Assembly: GCF_017589465.1 (NCBI RefSeq)
Contig: NZ_JAELYA010000005.1
Location: 310,001-374,000, forward strand
Length of the DNA stretch: 64,000 nt
Reading direction: 5' to 3'
Source of the DNA: Pseudomonas schmalbachii
GTDB lineage: Bacteria > Pseudomonadota > Gammaproteobacteria > Pseudomonadales > Pseudomonadaceae
In this document: positions 1 through 11,428 of the stretch, piece by piece
Layout of the letters: each line of letters begins with the position of its first letter
Position numbering within the stretch: the stretch's first letter is position 1
Made by a program: the position numbers and the translations under genes
The notes under the pieces: model-generated
What the model was told of the DNA's origin: nothing
Databases searched by the model: none
Seen by the model: only the letters and a program-made list of their open reading frames with translations

Positions 1-2
1 AG

Positions 3-737
<735 letters not shown>

Positions 738-778
738 TCCCTCCATCCGGGGCGCGCTTCCTTATCCGGACGTGCGCC

Positions 779-807
779 TTGTTCCTCCGCTGGCGTGCCC
801 TTAGGAT
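779..807 (+). promoter_or_regulatory. candidate sigma-70 promoter for the threonine aldolase gene
   Basis: TTGTTC (779-784) and TAGGAT (802-807) are separated by 17 bp and lie just upstream of the AAGGAG ribosome site at 831-836. The -35 matches the consensus only in its TTG, so this is a weak prediction. Confidence 0.3.
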
Positions 808-842
808 CGGACCTTTCTTTCGTTCGAACCAAGGAGCCAGCC

Positions 843-1847
843 ATGTCCATCATCGACCTTCGCAGCGACACCGTGACCCTGCCCAGCGCCGGGATGCGCG
901 AGGCCATGGCGCGTGCCGAGCTGGGCGACGATGTCTACGGCGAAGACCCCACGGTCAACCGACTGGAAGCCACACTGGCCGAGCGCCTCGGTTTCGAAGC
1001 CGCCCTGTTCGTGCCCACCGGCACCATGAGCAACCTGCTCGGCCTGATGGCCCACTGCGAGCGCGGCGACGAGTACATCGTCGGCCAGCAGGCTCATACC
1101 TATAAATACGAGGGCGGCGGCGCGGCCGTGCTCGGCTCGATCCAGCCGCAGCCTATCGACGGCGAGGCCGACGGTTCCCTGGACCTCGGCAAGGTCGAGG
1201 CGGCGATCAAGCAGGACGACTTCCACTTCGCCCGTACCCGCCTGCTGGCGCTGGAAAACACCATGCAGGGCAAGGTCCTGCCGCTGGAATACCTCGCCGC
1301 CGCCCGCGAGCTGACCCGCCGTCGCGGACTGGCGCTGCATCTGGACGGCGCGCGGTTGTACAACGCGGCGGTGAAGCAGGGCGTGGATGCGCGGGAAATC
1401 ACCCGGCATTTCGATTCGGTTTCGGTGTGCCTGTCCAAGGGCCTCGGCGCGCCGGTGGGTTCGGTGCTCTGCGGCAGCCGCGAGCTGATCGGCAAGGCGC
1501 GCCGCCTGCGCAAGATGGTCGGCGGCGGCATGCGCCAGGCCGGTGGACTGGCGGCGGCGGGGCTGTATGCGATCGAGCATCAGGTCGAGCGTCTGGCCGA
1601 GGACCATGCCAATGCCGAGCGGCTTGGCGCCGAACTGGCCGGACTGGGTTACCGGGTCGAGCCGGTGCAGACCAACATGATCTACGTCGACATCGGCGCG
1701 CAGGCTGCGGCGCTGCGCGATTTCCTCGCCGGGCAGGGCATCCGCGTCAGCGCGGCGCCGCGTCTGCGCCTGGTGACCCATCTTGATGTGAAATCGGCGG
1801 ATATCCCGCGTATCGTCGAGGCTTTTGCCGCCTTTCGTCGAGTTTGA
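843..1847 (+). CDS. ltaE: low-specificity L-threonine aldolase
   Basis: A 334-residue PLP enzyme that cleaves L-threonine and L-allo-threonine to glycine and acetaldehyde in the cytosol. It starts with [15 protein letters not shown], the usual N-terminus of the family, and carries [13 protein letters not shown], where K199 is the predicted PLP Schiff-base lysine, followed by [10 protein letters not shown] as in E. coli LtaE. The ATG at 843 was chosen over an upstream in-frame GTG at 795 because AAGGAG (831-836) sits 6 nt before it and the conserved domain begins immediately. It stands alone between the helicase and alaS, with its own weak promoter candidate. Length is normal and all motifs are intact. 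Confidence 0.93.
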   Translation: MSIIDLRSDTVTLPSAGMREAMARAELGDDVYGEDPTVNRLEATLAERLGFEAALFVPTGTMSNLLGLMAHCERGDEYIVGQQAHTYKYEGGGAAVLGSIQPQPIDGEADGSLDLGKVEAAIKQDDFHFARTRLLALENTMQGKVLPLEYLAAARELTRRRGLALHLDGARLYNAAVKQGVDAREITRHFDSVSVCLSKGLGAPVGSVLCGSRELIGKARRLRKMVGGGMRQAGGLAAAGLYAIEHQVERLAEDHANAERLGAELAGLGYRVEPVQTNMIYVDIGAQAAALRDFLAGQGIRVSAAPRLRLVTHLDVKSADIPRIVEAFAAFRRV

Positions 1848-1913
1848 CGGCAATCGATTGACATTCGGCGGTAACAATAACGCAAAGACACTACAACCTT
1901 GACGCGAGGCCGA

Positions 1914-1919
1914 TATAAT
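1914..1919 (+). promoter_or_regulatory. -10 box of the alaS promoter
   Basis: A perfect TATAAT is followed by GCGGCCC, a GC-rich discriminator typical of stringently controlled translation genes. No good -35 lies 16-18 bp upstream (the nearby TTGACG at 1899 is only 9 bp away), so only the -10 is called. Confidence 0.45.
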
Positions 1920-1970
1920 GCGGCCCTTTGCCGGCGATTCGTGGCCGCCAATTATTCCGTGGAAGAACCT

Positions 1971-4595
1971 ATGAAAAGCGCTGAAATCCGTGAAGCCTTC
2001 CTCCGCTTCTTCGAAGAGAAGGGGCATACCCGCGTTGCCTCCAGTTCGCTGATTCCGGCGAACGACCCGACCCTGCTGTTCACCAACGCCGGCATGAACC
2101 AGTTCAAGGACTGCTTCCTGGGCCTGGAAAAGCGCGCCTACACCCGCGCCACCACCAGCCAGAAGTGCGTACGCGCCGGCGGCAAGCACAACGACCTGGA
2201 AAACGTCGGCTACACCGCGCGTCACCACACCTTCTTCGAAATGCTGGGCAACTTCAGCTTCGGCGACTATTTCAAGCGCGACGCCATCCACTACGCCTGG
2301 GAATTCCTCACTTCCGAGAAGTGGCTGAACCTGCCCAAGGAAAAACTCTGGGTCACCGTCTACGCCAGCGATGACGAGGCCTACGACATCTGGACCCAGG
2401 AAGTCGGCGTGCCGGCCGAGCGCATGGTGCGCATCGGCGACAACAAGGGCGCCCCGTACGCTTCCGACAACTTCTGGGCGATGGGCGACACCGGCCCGTG
2501 CGGCCCGTGCACCGAGATCTTCTTCGACCACGGCGTGGACATCTGGGGCGGCCCGCCCGGCTCGCCGGAAGAAGACGGCGACCGCTACATCGAGATCTGG
2601 AACAACGTGTTCATGCAATTCAACCGCACCGCGGACGGCGTCATGCACCCGCTGCCGGCGCCGAGCGTGGACACCGGCATGGGCCTGGAACGCATCAGCG
2701 CGGTCCTGCAGCACGTGCACTCGAACTACGAGATCGACCTGTTCCAGAACCTGCTGCAGGCCGCCGCCGACGCCATCGGCTGCGCCAATGACGACGCGCC
2801 TTCGCTGAAGGTCGTCGCCGACCACATCCGTTCCTGCAGCTTCCTGATCGCCGACGGCGTGCTGCCGTCCAACGAAGGCCGCGGCTATGTGCTGCGCCGC
2901 ATCATTCGTCGCGCCTGCCGCCACGGCAACAAGCTGGGCGCCAAGGGCAGCTTCTTCCACAGAATCGTCGCCGCGCTGGTCGCCGAGATGGGCGAGGCCT
3001 TCCCCGAGCTGAAACAGCAGCAGGCGCACATCGAGCGCGTGCTGAAGACCGAGGAAGAGCAGTTCGCCAAGACCCTGGAGCAGGGCCTGAAGATCCTCGA
3101 ACAGGATCTGGTCGGCCTGAAGGGCAAGGTCATCCCCGGCGAAACCGTGTTCAAGCTGTACGACACCTATGGCTTCCCCTACGACCTGACCGGCGACATC
3201 GCCCGCGAGCGCGGCCTGACCCTCGACGAGTCCGGCTTCGAGCGCGAGATGGCGGCCCAGCGTGAGCGCGCCCGTTCCGCCAGCGCCTTCGGCATGGACT
3301 ACAACGCCCTGGTCAAGGTCGACAGCGAAACCCGCTTCCTCGGTTACGAAGGCACTTCCGGCAGCGGCAAGGTCATCGCCCTGTTCGCCGACGGCCAGGC
3401 CGTCGACACCCTGAAGGAAGGCGAGGAGGGCGTGGTCGTCCTCGACCAGACTCCGTTCTACGCCGAATCCGGCGGCCAGGTCGGCGATTGCGGTTTCCTT
3501 GAAGGCGCCGGCGTGCGTTTCGACGTGCGCGACACCACCAAGGTCGGCGGCGCGCACCTGCACCACGGCGTCATCGCCAAGGGCAGCCTGAGCGTCGGCG
3601 TGTCCATCAAGGCCGAGGTCGATGCCTCGGTGCGCCAGGCCACCGCGCTCAACCACTCGGCCACCCACCTGCTGCACGCCGCGCTGCGCCAGGTCCTGGG
3701 CGATCACGTACAGCAGAAGGGCTCGCTGGTCGACAGCCAGCGCCTGCGCTTCGACTTCAGCCACTTCGAGGCGATCAAGCCGGAGCAACTGAAGGCCCTG
3801 GAAGACATCGTCAACGCGGAAATCCGCAAGAACAGCGAAGTCGAGACCGAGGAAACCGATATCGACACTGCCAAGCAGAAGGGCGCCATGGCGCTGTTCG
3901 GCGAGAAGTACGGTGACCAGGTGCGCGTGCTGAGCATGGGCGGCGACTTCTCCGTCGAGCTCTGCGGCGGCACCCACGTATCGCGTACCGGCGACATCGG
4001 CCTGCTCAAGATCACCAGCGAAGGCGGCGTGGCCGCTGGCGTGCGCCGTATCGAAGCGGTCACCGGCAGCGCGGCGCTGGCCTACCTGAACGGCGCCGAG
4101 GAGCAGCTCAAGGAAGCGGCCAGCCTGGTCAAGGGCAGCCGCGACAACCTGGTCGACAAGCTGACCGGCCTGATCGAGCGCAACCGCCAGCTGGAAAAGG
4201 AGCTGGAGCAGCTCAAGGCCAAGGCCGCCAGCGCGGCCGGCGACGACCTGGCGAACGCGGCCATCGAGGTCAAGGGCGCGAAGGTACTGTCGGCGCGTCT
4301 CGACTGCCTGGACGGCAAGGCGCTGCTGGCGCTGGTCGACCAGTTGAAGAACAAGCTTGGCCGCGCGGTGATCCTGCTCGGCGGCGTGACGGATGAGAAA
4401 GTCGTGCTGGTTGCCGGCGTGACCCAGGACCTGACCGCCCAGCTGAAGGCCGGCGACCTGATGAAACAGGCCGCGGCGGCAGTCGGCGGCAAGGGCGGCG
4501 GTCGTCCGGACATGGCCCAGGGCGGCGGCACCGAGGCCGGCAAGCTGGACGAAGCGCTGGCACTGGCGAAAAGCTTCGCCGAACAGGGGCTGTAA
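1971..4595 (+). CDS. alaS: alanyl-tRNA synthetase
   Basis: An 874-residue class II synthetase that charges tRNA-Ala and hydrolyses mischarged Ser- and Gly-tRNA-Ala. The order is catalytic domain (from [17 protein letters not shown]), tRNA recognition domain, editing domain and C-terminal oligomerisation/C-Ala domain. The zinc ligands of the editing site are H562 and H566 (NHSATH) and C665 and H669 (CGGTH), within a residue of the E. coli positions. An in-frame extension to 1899 is possible, but the ATG at 1971 follows GGAAGAA and gives the usual Pseudomonas length. A GC-rich hairpin (about 4609-4634) without a U-tract follows. The gene is followed by lysC and rsmA, a gene order conserved in Pseudomonas. 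Confidence 0.98.
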   Translation: MKSAEIREAFLRFFEEKGHTRVASSSLIPANDPTLLFTNAGMNQFKDCFLGLEKRAYTRATTSQKCVRAGGKHNDLENVGYTARHHTFFEMLGNFSFGDYFKRDAIHYAWEFLTSEKWLNLPKEKLWVTVYASDDEAYDIWTQEVGVPAERMVRIGDNKGAPYASDNFWAMGDTGPCGPCTEIFFDHGVDIWGGPPGSPEEDGDRYIEIWNNVFMQFNRTADGVMHPLPAPSVDTGMGLERISAVLQHVHSNYEIDLFQNLLQAAADAIGCANDDAPSLKVVADHIRSCSFLIADGVLPSNEGRGYVLRRIIRRACRHGNKLGAKGSFFHRIVAALVAEMGEAFPELKQQQAHIERVLKTEEEQFAKTLEQGLKILEQDLVGLKGKVIPGETVFKLYDTYGFPYDLTGDIARERGLTLDESGFEREMAAQRERARSASAFGMDYNALVKVDSETRFLGYEGTSGSGKVIALFADGQAVDTLKEGEEGVVVLDQTPFYAESGGQVGDCGFLEGAGVRFDVRDTTKVGGAHLHHGVIAKGSLSVGVSIKAEVDASVRQATALNHSATHLLHAALRQVLGDHVQQKGSLVDSQRLRFDFSHFEAIKPEQLKALEDIVNAEIRKNSEVETEETDIDTAKQKGAMALFGEKYGDQVRVLSMGGDFSVELCGGTHVSRTGDIGLLKITSEGGVAAGVRRIEAVTGSAALAYLNGAEEQLKEAASLVKGSRDNLVDKLTGLIERNRQLEKELEQLKAKAASAAGDDLANAAIEVKGAKVLSARLDCLDGKALLALVDQLKNKLGRAVILLGGVTDEKVVLVAGVTQDLTAQLKAGDLMKQAAAAVGGKGGGRPDMAQGGGTEAGKLDEALALAKSFAEQGL

Positions 4596-4633
4596 GGCAC
4601 AGAATCCGGGGCCCGCAGCGCGTCCGGCGGGCC

Positions 4634-4663
4634 TTGGCAGCATGCGGCGAATGCATGTTAAAT
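4634..4663 (+). promoter_or_regulatory. candidate sigma-70 promoter of lysC
   Basis: TTGGCA (4634-4639) and TTAAAT (4658-4663) are 18 bp apart and followed by GGGCGCCC. Transcription would begin near 4670, just before the GAGG ribosome site at 4674-4677. This would exclude the upstream ATG at 4662 as a lysC start. Confidence 0.45.
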
Positions 4664-4694
4664 GGGCGCCCTTGAGGAATCAGGCGGTTTTGAA

Positions 4695-5930
4695 ATGGCT
4701 TTGATCGTACAGAAGTTTGGGGGGACCTCCGTCGGCACTGTCGAGCGTATCGAGCAGGTAGCCGAGAAGGTGAAGAAATTCCGCGAGAACGGCGACGATA
4801 TCGTCGTGGTGGTTTCCGCCATGAGCGGCGAAACCAACCGCCTGATCGGTCTGGCCAAGCAGGTCATGGACCAGCCCGTTCCGCGCGAGCTGGATGTCAT
4901 GGTCTCCACCGGCGAGCAGGTCACTATCGCGCTGCTGAGCATGTCCCTGCTCAAGCGTGGCGTGCCGGCGGTTTCCTACACCGGCAACCAGGTGCGCATC
5001 CTCACCGACAGCTCGCACACCAAGGCGCGCATCCTGAGCATCGACGACGCCAATATCCGCGCCGACCTCAAGGCCGGTCGCGTAGTGGTGGTCGCCGGTT
5101 TCCAGGGCGTCGACGAACACGGCAACATCACCACCCTCGGCCGTGGCGGTTCCGACACCACCGGCGTAGCCCTGGCCGCGGCGCTGAAGGCCGACGAGTG
5201 CCAGATCTACACTGATGTTGATGGTGTCTACACCACCGACCCGCGCGTAGTGCCGCAGGCTCGCCGACTGGACAAGATCACCTTCGAAGAGATGCTGGAA
5301 ATGGCCAGCCTCGGTTCCAAGGTGCTGCAGATCCGCTCGGTGGAGTTCGCCGGCAAGTACAACGTTCCGCTGCGCGTGCTGCACAGCTTCCAGGAGGGTC
5401 CGGGCACCCTCATTACCCTTGATGAAGAGGAATCCATGGAACAGCCGATCATCTCCGGCATCGCCTTCAACCGCGACGAGGCCAAGCTGACCATCCGTGG
5501 CGTACCGGATACCCCCGGCGTGGCCTTCAAGATTCTCGGTCCGATCAGCGCCGCCAACATCGAAGTCGACATGATCGTGCAGAACGTCTCGCACGATAAC
5601 ACCACCGACTTCACCTTCACCGTTCATCGCAACGACTACCTGAACGCGCTGGAGATCCTCAAGCAGACCTGCGCCAACATCGGCGCCCGCGAAGCGACCG
5701 GCGACACCAACATCACCAAGGTCTCCATCGTCGGCGTCGGCATGCGCTCCCATGCGGGTGTCGCCAGCCGCATGTTCGAGGCGCTGGCCAAGGAATCCAT
5801 CAATATCCAGATGATCTCCACCTCGGAAATCAAGATTTCCGTGGTCATCGAGGAGAAGTATCTGGAGCTGGCCGTACGCGCCCTGCACACCGCGTTCGAG
5901 CTTGATGCCCCCGCCCGCCAAGGCGAGTAA
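4695..5930 (+). CDS. lysC: aspartate kinase, feedback-regulated
   Basis: A 411-residue aspartokinase that phosphorylates L-aspartate with ATP, the first step toward lysine, methionine and threonine (and diaminopimelate for the wall). The N-terminal kinase domain opens with ALIVQKFGGTSVG and contains VVSAMSGETN and TLGRGGSDTT. Two ACT domains occupy about residues 260-411 and normally bind lysine and threonine. The ATG at 4695 gives the canonical N-terminus; an in-frame ATG at 4662 would add 11 atypical residues. An internal in-frame ATG at 5436 has its own strong ribosome site (listed separately). A rho-independent terminator follows at 5943-5979. Confidence 0.97.
   Translation: MALIVQKFGGTSVGTVERIEQVAEKVKKFRENGDDIVVVVSAMSGETNRLIGLAKQVMDQPVPRELDVMVSTGEQVTIALLSMSLLKRGVPAVSYTGNQVRILTDSSHTKARILSIDDANIRADLKAGRVVVVAGFQGVDEHGNITTLGRGGSDTTGVALAAALKADECQIYTDVDGVYTTDPRVVPQARRLDKITFEEMLEMASLGSKVLQIRSVEFAGKYNVPLRVLHSFQEGPGTLITLDEEESMEQPIISGIAFNRDEAKLTIRGVPDTPGVAFKILGPISAANIEVDMIVQNVSHDNTTDFTFTVHRNDYLNALEILKQTCANIGAREATGDTNITKVSIVGVGMRSHAGVASRMFEALAKESINIQMISTSEIKISVVIEEKYLELAVRALHTAFELDAPARQGE
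5425..5930 (+). other. possible internal translation start: aspartokinase beta subunit
   Basis: Inside lysC, AAGAGGA (5425-5431) precedes an in-frame ATG at 5436 by 4 nt. Translation from it would give a 164-residue protein, MEQPIISGIAF onward, covering exactly the two ACT domains. Bacillus and Corynebacterium lysC make an alpha2beta2 enzyme this way. The signal is seen in the sequence; its use here is inferred. Confidence 0.5.
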
Positions 5931-5942
5931 GGGCTGAAAAAC

Positions 5943-5979
5943 CGAAAGGCGCGGCTTGACCGCGCCTTTCGTCGTTTTT
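5943..5979 (+). terminator. rho-independent terminator after lysC
   Basis: A perfect 12-bp stem, CGAAAGGCGCGG (5943-5954) with CCGCGCCTTTCG (5960-5971), has a 5-nt loop and is followed by TCGTTTTT. Confidence 0.85.
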
Positions 5980-5991
5980 GACTTCCAGGTC

Positions 5992-6021
5992 GGAACTTTC
6001 ATTCCGACGGGACTGGTCAAT
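5992..6021 (+). promoter_or_regulatory. candidate AlgU/sigma-E-type promoter of rsmA
   Basis: GGAACTT (5992-5998) and GTCAAT (6016-6021) are 17 bp apart, close to the extracytoplasmic stress sigma consensus (GGAACTT ... GTCnnA). It lies about 95 bp upstream of rsmA. In P. aeruginosa an AlgU-dependent rsmA promoter has been reported; the match here is by eye. Confidence 0.5.
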
Positions 6022-6114
6022 ACTTGGTTGAAGGGTTCGCCCACTTGATGTTCTCGGACCTGCCACCATTTCTTTTTTGCAGACTGCTTATCCGAAATAC
6101 GTAAGGAGAAAGGA

Positions 6115-6300
6115 ATGCTGATTTTGACTCGCCGGGTCGGAGAGACCCTGATGGTTGGTGACGACGTCACCGTGACGGTCCTGGGCGTCAAGGGGAATCA
6201 GGTGCGCATCGGTGTGAATGCACCGAAGGAAGTTGCCGTGCACCGGGAGGAGATCTACCAGCGCATTCAGAAAGAGAAGGATCAGGAACCAAATCATTAA
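6115..6300 (+). CDS. rsmA: carbon storage regulator RsmA/CsrA
   Basis: A 61-residue RNA-binding translational regulator. The dimer binds GGA motifs in leader RNAs and is titrated by small RNAs of the RsmY/RsmZ type. The start [17 protein letters not shown] is that of CsrA proteins, and the RNA-contacting residues L4, R6 and R44 (VHREEI) are present. The ribosome site AAGGAGAAAGGA directly precedes the ATG. It sits between lysC and tRNA-Ser, as in other Pseudomonas. Its known targets in this genus include exopolysaccharide and secretion genes, which makes it a plausible indirect controller of the pel genes at 41-53 kb. Confidence 0.98.
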   Translation: MLILTRRVGETLMVGDDVTVTVLGVKGNQVRIGVNAPKEVAVHREEIYQRIQKEKDQEPNH

Positions 6301-6318
6301 TTTTTCTGATTTTTTTCT

Positions 6319-6347
6319 TTGCAAACGGGGAAAAACGTAGTTATCAT
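6319..6347 (+). promoter_or_regulatory. promoter of tRNA-Ser
   Basis: TTGCAA (6319-6324) and TATCAT (6342-6347) are 17 bp apart, followed by the GC-rich discriminator GCGCCCC characteristic of stringently controlled stable-RNA promoters. The tRNA starts 15 nt downstream. Confidence 0.65.
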
Positions 6348-6361
6348 GCGCCCCGTGTTGC

Positions 6362-6454
<93 letters not shown>

Positions 6455-6518
6455 AGCAACTAGCGCGTAGAGCAACCGTCCAGAGACGTAAGTTTCTGAA
6501 ATGATTGAAAAAATCAGG

Positions 6519-6547
6519 TTGACAGCGAAAGCGATACGAACTAGAAT
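6519..6547 (+). promoter_or_regulatory. strong promoter of the tRNA-Arg genes
   Basis: A perfect TTGACA (6519-6524) and TAGAAT (6542-6547) are separated by 17 bp, then TTGCGCCC as discriminator. It is placed 16 nt upstream of the first tRNA-Arg. Confidence 0.75.
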
Positions 6548-6563
6548 TTGCGCCCTCATCAGC

Positions 6564-6640
6564 GCACTCATAGCTCAGCTGGATAGAGTACTCGGCTACG
6601 AACCGAGCGGTCGGAGGTTCGAATCCTCCTGAGTGCGCCA
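6564..6640 (+). tRNA. tRNA-Arg (anticodon ACG), copy 1
   Basis: A 77-nt tRNA with encoded CCA; acceptor GCACTCA pairs with TGAGTGC; anticodon ACG at 6598-6600, wobble A expected to be deaminated to inosine by TadA. Nearly the whole body matches E. coli tRNA-Arg(ACG). Confidence 0.97.
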
Positions 6641-6743
6641 TTATCGAGACGTAACGCGAAAGCGGGGCGTCAGCGGAAAGAAGGCGAAATCCTTCGAAAA
6701 CCGCGACCAGGCGGTGGAACTGGTTAAACAGCACCAACCCAGC

Positions 6744-6820
6744 GCACTCATAGCTCAGCTGGATAGAGTACTCGGCTACGAACCGAGCGGTCGGAGGTTC
6801 GAATCCTCCTGAGTGCGCCA
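6744..6820 (+). tRNA. tRNA-Arg (anticodon ACG), copy 2
   Basis: An exact duplicate of the tRNA at 6564-6640, including three preceding bases. The 103-bp spacer between the copies has no good promoter of its own, so both are probably made from the promoter at 6519. A terminator follows at once. Confidence 0.97.
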
Positions 6821-6825
6821 TATCG

Positions 6826-6857
6826 AAAGGGCCTGCAGAAATGCAGGCCCTTTTTCT
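6826..6857 (+). terminator. terminator of the tRNA cluster
   Basis: AAAGGGCCTGCA (6826-6837), loop GAAA, TGCAGGCCCTTT (6842-6853), followed by further T residues. Confidence 0.85.
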
Positions 6858-6967
6858 TTGTCCGCAATTTCTCCTGCGGCAAGGGGTTCATCTGGCGTTC
6901 ATATGCGACATCTAGGATTTCTCCGTAGTCTTTGTTAAAACCGAAACGACTATCAGGAGAAAAGCCA

Positions 6968-7054
6968 ATGGACGACTACCAGGAAGAACTGCTCGAACTG
7001 CACGCGACGGAGATAGACCAGCCGGAGCCGGCGGACGACGCCACCGAAATGTGA
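6968..7054 (+). CDS. candidate 28-residue acidic small protein
   Basis: An ATG at 6968 preceded by AGGAGA (6955-6960, 7 nt spacing) opens a 28-codon frame rich in Asp and Glu (begins MDDYQEELLELHATE). It ends one base before the stop codon of the convergent AraC-type gene. No function is recognised. The good ribosome site and Pseudomonas-like codons are the only support; conservation across species was not tested. Confidence 0.4.
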   Translation: MDDYQEELLELHATEIDQPEPADDATEM

Positions 7055-8092
7055 TCAGGCGCGCTGCCGCTGGGTGCGGCGGAACTCGCCGGGGGTCAAC
7101 CCGCTCCAGCGCTTGAAGGCGCGCTGGAAGGCTTCCGCCGAGGCGAAGCCGAGCAGATAGGCGATCTCGCCGAAGGCCAGGTCGGTGTCGCGGATGTAGA
7201 TCATCGCCAGGTCGCGGCGCGTTTCGTTGAGGATGCTGCGGAACTGCGTGCCTTCTTCGGCGAGCTTGCGCCGCAATGTCCAGGTCGGCATTTTCAGGCG
7301 TGCCGCCACTTCCTCCAGGTCCGGTTCGCGACCGTTGAGCATCGGACCGAGAATCTGGCTGACGCGCTCGTGAAGGCTGCGTGTGCGGGTCAGCTGCTCC
7401 AGTTCCCTGTCACAGATCTCCAGCAACTGCCGCCAGGTGCTCGGGCAATGTTCGCGATTGCCCAGGGCCAGGCTGGCCAGGTCCAGGCGCAGCTGGTTGG
7501 TTTCGGCGCCGAACTCCACCGGGCAGCCGAAGAACTCCTCGTAGCGCGCCGCGTAGGCGGGGGCGGGATATTCGATTTCGACCTTCACCACGCGCAGCGG
7601 CTGGCCTGCGATGCTGCTCAACTGGCTGACCCAGCTGGCCAGCACGGAATCCACCACGAAACGGTTGAAGGCGTTGTACGGGCTGATCGAATAGAAGCGC
7701 AACCAGGCGCCGCCGGCATCCTCCACGAACTGCGACTGACCGCGGTAGTTCTGTGCGTAGAGCTGTTCGAAATGGATCAGCGCACGCGCGGCGGCGCGCA
7801 CGTTGGGCGCCTGGGTGGCGGTCACGCCTGCCAGGCCGAACTGGTTGGGACGGCTGAGTTGCCCCATGCGCAGCCCCAGGGCCGGATCGCCGCTGAGCTG
7901 GATGGCCGTGTGGCCGAGGCGCATGTAGCGCGGGATGGACAGGCGCCCGTGGGGTTCGGCGAGGCGTGCGTTGTCCAGCCCGTACTGTTCGAGCAGCGCT
8001 TGCGCGGGAATGCCATGTGTCTCCAGCGCAGCGGCCAGGCTGTGCACGAAGCCCACCGAAATGTCGCCGAGGCGTATGCCGGGCCGGCTCAT
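7055..8092 (-). CDS. AraC-family transcriptional regulator
   Basis: A 345-residue DNA-binding regulator. Residues about 15-205 form the arabinose-binding-like sensory domain used by OruR/ArgR-type AraC proteins of Pseudomonas. The C-terminal double helix-turn-helix (about 240-340) includes LAFGEIAYLLGFASAEAFQRAFKRW and ends GLTPGEFRR. It starts 4 bp downstream of the nitrilase-fold gene on the same strand, so the two are probably co-transcribed. The natural target may be the divergent fadH or its own operon; the ligand cannot be inferred. Confidence 0.9.
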   Translation of the reverse strand: MSRPGIRLGDISVGFVHSLAAALETHGIPAQALLEQYGLDNARLAEPHGRLSIPRYMRLGHTAIQLSGDPALGLRMGQLSRPNQFGLAGVTATQAPNVRAAARALIHFEQLYAQNYRGQSQFVEDAGGAWLRFYSISPYNAFNRFVVDSVLASWVSQLSSIAGQPLRVVKVEIEYPAPAYAARYEEFFGCPVEFGAETNQLRLDLASLALGNREHCPSTWRQLLEICDRELEQLTRTRSLHERVSQILGPMLNGREPDLEEVAARLKMPTWTLRRKLAEEGTQFRSILNETRRDLAMIYIRDTDLAFGEIAYLLGFASAEAFQRAFKRWSGLTPGEFRRTQRQRA

Positions 8093-8096
8093 GGAG

Positions 8097-9155
8097 CTAC
8101 AGCCAGATATTGATCAGGCGGGCGCCACGGCCGTCCTCGGCGAGCTGGGGCCCCGCCGGCGTGGCGACCAGGCTGCGCCCATGGCTGCCGAGATCCCACA
8201 GTTGGCCGCGGAGGAACACCGCGATGCCGGCGTGCGCGCCGCTTTCACCGAGCCGGCTGGCCAGTGCCGGGCTGTCCCAGGTGTCGTCGCTTGCGGGATG
8301 CTTCCAGCGTCCGTTGTTGCCCATCGAAGCCGGCACCGCGATGATCTCGGGCTTGCCGGCGGCCAGTGCGGCATAGCTCGCCGGACGCCAGCTGTCGGCG
8401 CAGATCAGCACGCCCAGGCGGCCCGCCGGGGTCGGCAGCACCTGCAGGTCGTCGAGGTCACCGGCGCGGGTGAAGCCTTTCTCGGCATCGCTGGGGAAGA
8501 CCTTGCGCTGCGGCCTGCCGATCGGCAGACCGTTGCTGCCGAACACCACGCTGATGCTGTACAGCCGGCCGTTGCCGGTCTGCAGCTGGCCTTCGTTGAT
8601 CCGCGGGCTGGGCAGGATGATCGAGCCGGCGACCACGGTTACGCCGAACTCCCGCGCCAGGCCGCCGAACAGCGTCTGGTAGTCGTGCGCCATATCCACC
8701 GACTTCATGCGCAGCAGAGCGTCGGCCAGGCGGTCGTCGCCTTTCGCGCCGAGCCAGCCGCGCGCCAGCTTGAGCGGATTGCTCACGGCCATCCACTCCA
8801 TCGCCTCGTTCAGCCGCGTGGCGCGGTACACCTCGGGCTTCTCGCCGGTAGCTACCAGCCAGGTGCCGATGTGCTCGGGGAACACCACGACGGTGCGCTC
8901 GTTGAGCAGCCCTTCGTTGCGGGCCTTTTCCAGATAGGCGGCGAACTTCAGGCGCAGGCGTTCCACACTCTGATAGTCCTGGGGGAACAGCTCCGGCTGG
9001 ATGCCGAGCAGATTGCCGTGCTCGGCCGGGGTGCCGAGGTTCAGCGCGACCTCGCTGCGCAGGTCGGACAGGTAGTGGTTGACCGGGCGGCGTTCGGCCC
9101 AGCCGGCGTAGGCGGCGAACAGGACGATGAGAACAAGGAAGATCAGCTTGCGCAT
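8097..9155 (-). CDS. carbon-nitrogen hydrolase (nitrilase superfamily), membrane-anchored or exported
   Basis: A 352-residue protein of the nitrilase fold, whose members hydrolyse non-peptide C-N bonds. The Glu-Lys-Cys triad is visible as E94 (VVFPEHIG), K218 (PQRKVFPS) and C252 (LICADSW). Residues 1-20 (KLIFLVLIVLFAAYAGWA) form a hydrophobic segment, so the enzyme is probably anchored in or exported across the inner membrane, which is unusual because most family members are cytosolic. It is the first gene of a two-gene unit with the AraC regulator. The substrate is unknown: amidase, carbamoylase and N-acyltransferase-type activities are all possible. Confidence 0.82.
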   Translation of the reverse strand: MRKLIFLVLIVLFAAYAGWAERRPVNHYLSDLRSEVALNLGTPAEHGNLLGIQPELFPQDYQSVERLRLKFAAYLEKARNEGLLNERTVVVFPEHIGTWLVATGEKPEVYRATRLNEAMEWMAVSNPLKLARGWLGAKGDDRLADALLRMKSVDMAHDYQTLFGGLAREFGVTVVAGSIILPSPRINEGQLQTGNGRLYSISVVFGSNGLPIGRPQRKVFPSDAEKGFTRAGDLDDLQVLPTPAGRLGVLICADSWRPASYAALAAGKPEIIAVPASMGNNGRWKHPASDDTWDSPALASRLGESGAHAGIAVFLRGQLWDLGSHGRSLVATPAGPQLAEDGRGARLINIWL

Positions 9156-9228
9156 GCGGGGCTCCGGGCGTAGCGCTCAGAGTAGGGGAGTGCTGGCGGA
9201 ATGCCAAGGTTCGCTGTCATTTTCGATC

Positions 9229-9242
9229 AGTAAGTTGTTACT
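9229..9242. promoter_or_regulatory. small palindrome in the nitrilase/fadH divergent intergenic region
   Basis: AGTAA-GTTG-TTACT is a perfect inverted repeat flanked on both sides by GATC-containing TTGATC/CGATCA sequence, in the only gap between two divergent genes. It could be an operator for the nearby AraC-type regulator; nothing else supports this. Confidence 0.25.
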
Positions 9243-9337
9243 TTTGATCATTGAGCGGATCGAGGCCGCTGCTTAGAGTCTGGTCCATACCGACCGCGTC
9301 CCGTGCCGATAGTGCCGAGGCCGCGGCACAACCGTGA

Positions 9338-11383
<2,046 letters not shown>

Positions 11384-11396
11384 TCCCCGCCGCCAC

Positions 11397-11428
11397 GACA
11401 GCCCCGGAGTCATTGCCCCGGGGCTGTC
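11397..11428 (+). terminator. hairpin downstream of fadH
   Basis: A perfect 11-bp stem, GACAGCCCCGG (11397-11407) with CCGGGGCTGTC (11418-11428), loop 10 nt. No U-tract follows on either strand, so termination efficiency is doubtful. Confidence 0.4.

Noticed and set aside
1899..1904. TTGACG as -35 for the alaS TATAAT
   Set aside because: Only 9 bp separate it from the -10; a functional pair needs 16-18 bp.
801..4643. A 1280-codon minus-strand frame opposite ltaE and alaS
   Set aside because: It is the mirror frame of GC-rich codons; its composition is low-complexity (Ala, Gln, Leu, His, Asp), it has no ribosome site or domain, and the plus-strand genes are certain.
6561..6820. The repeated tRNA-Arg sequence as a CRISPR-like or phage attachment array
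   Set aside because: The 80-bp repeat is simply two identical tRNA genes; there is no integrase or further copy.
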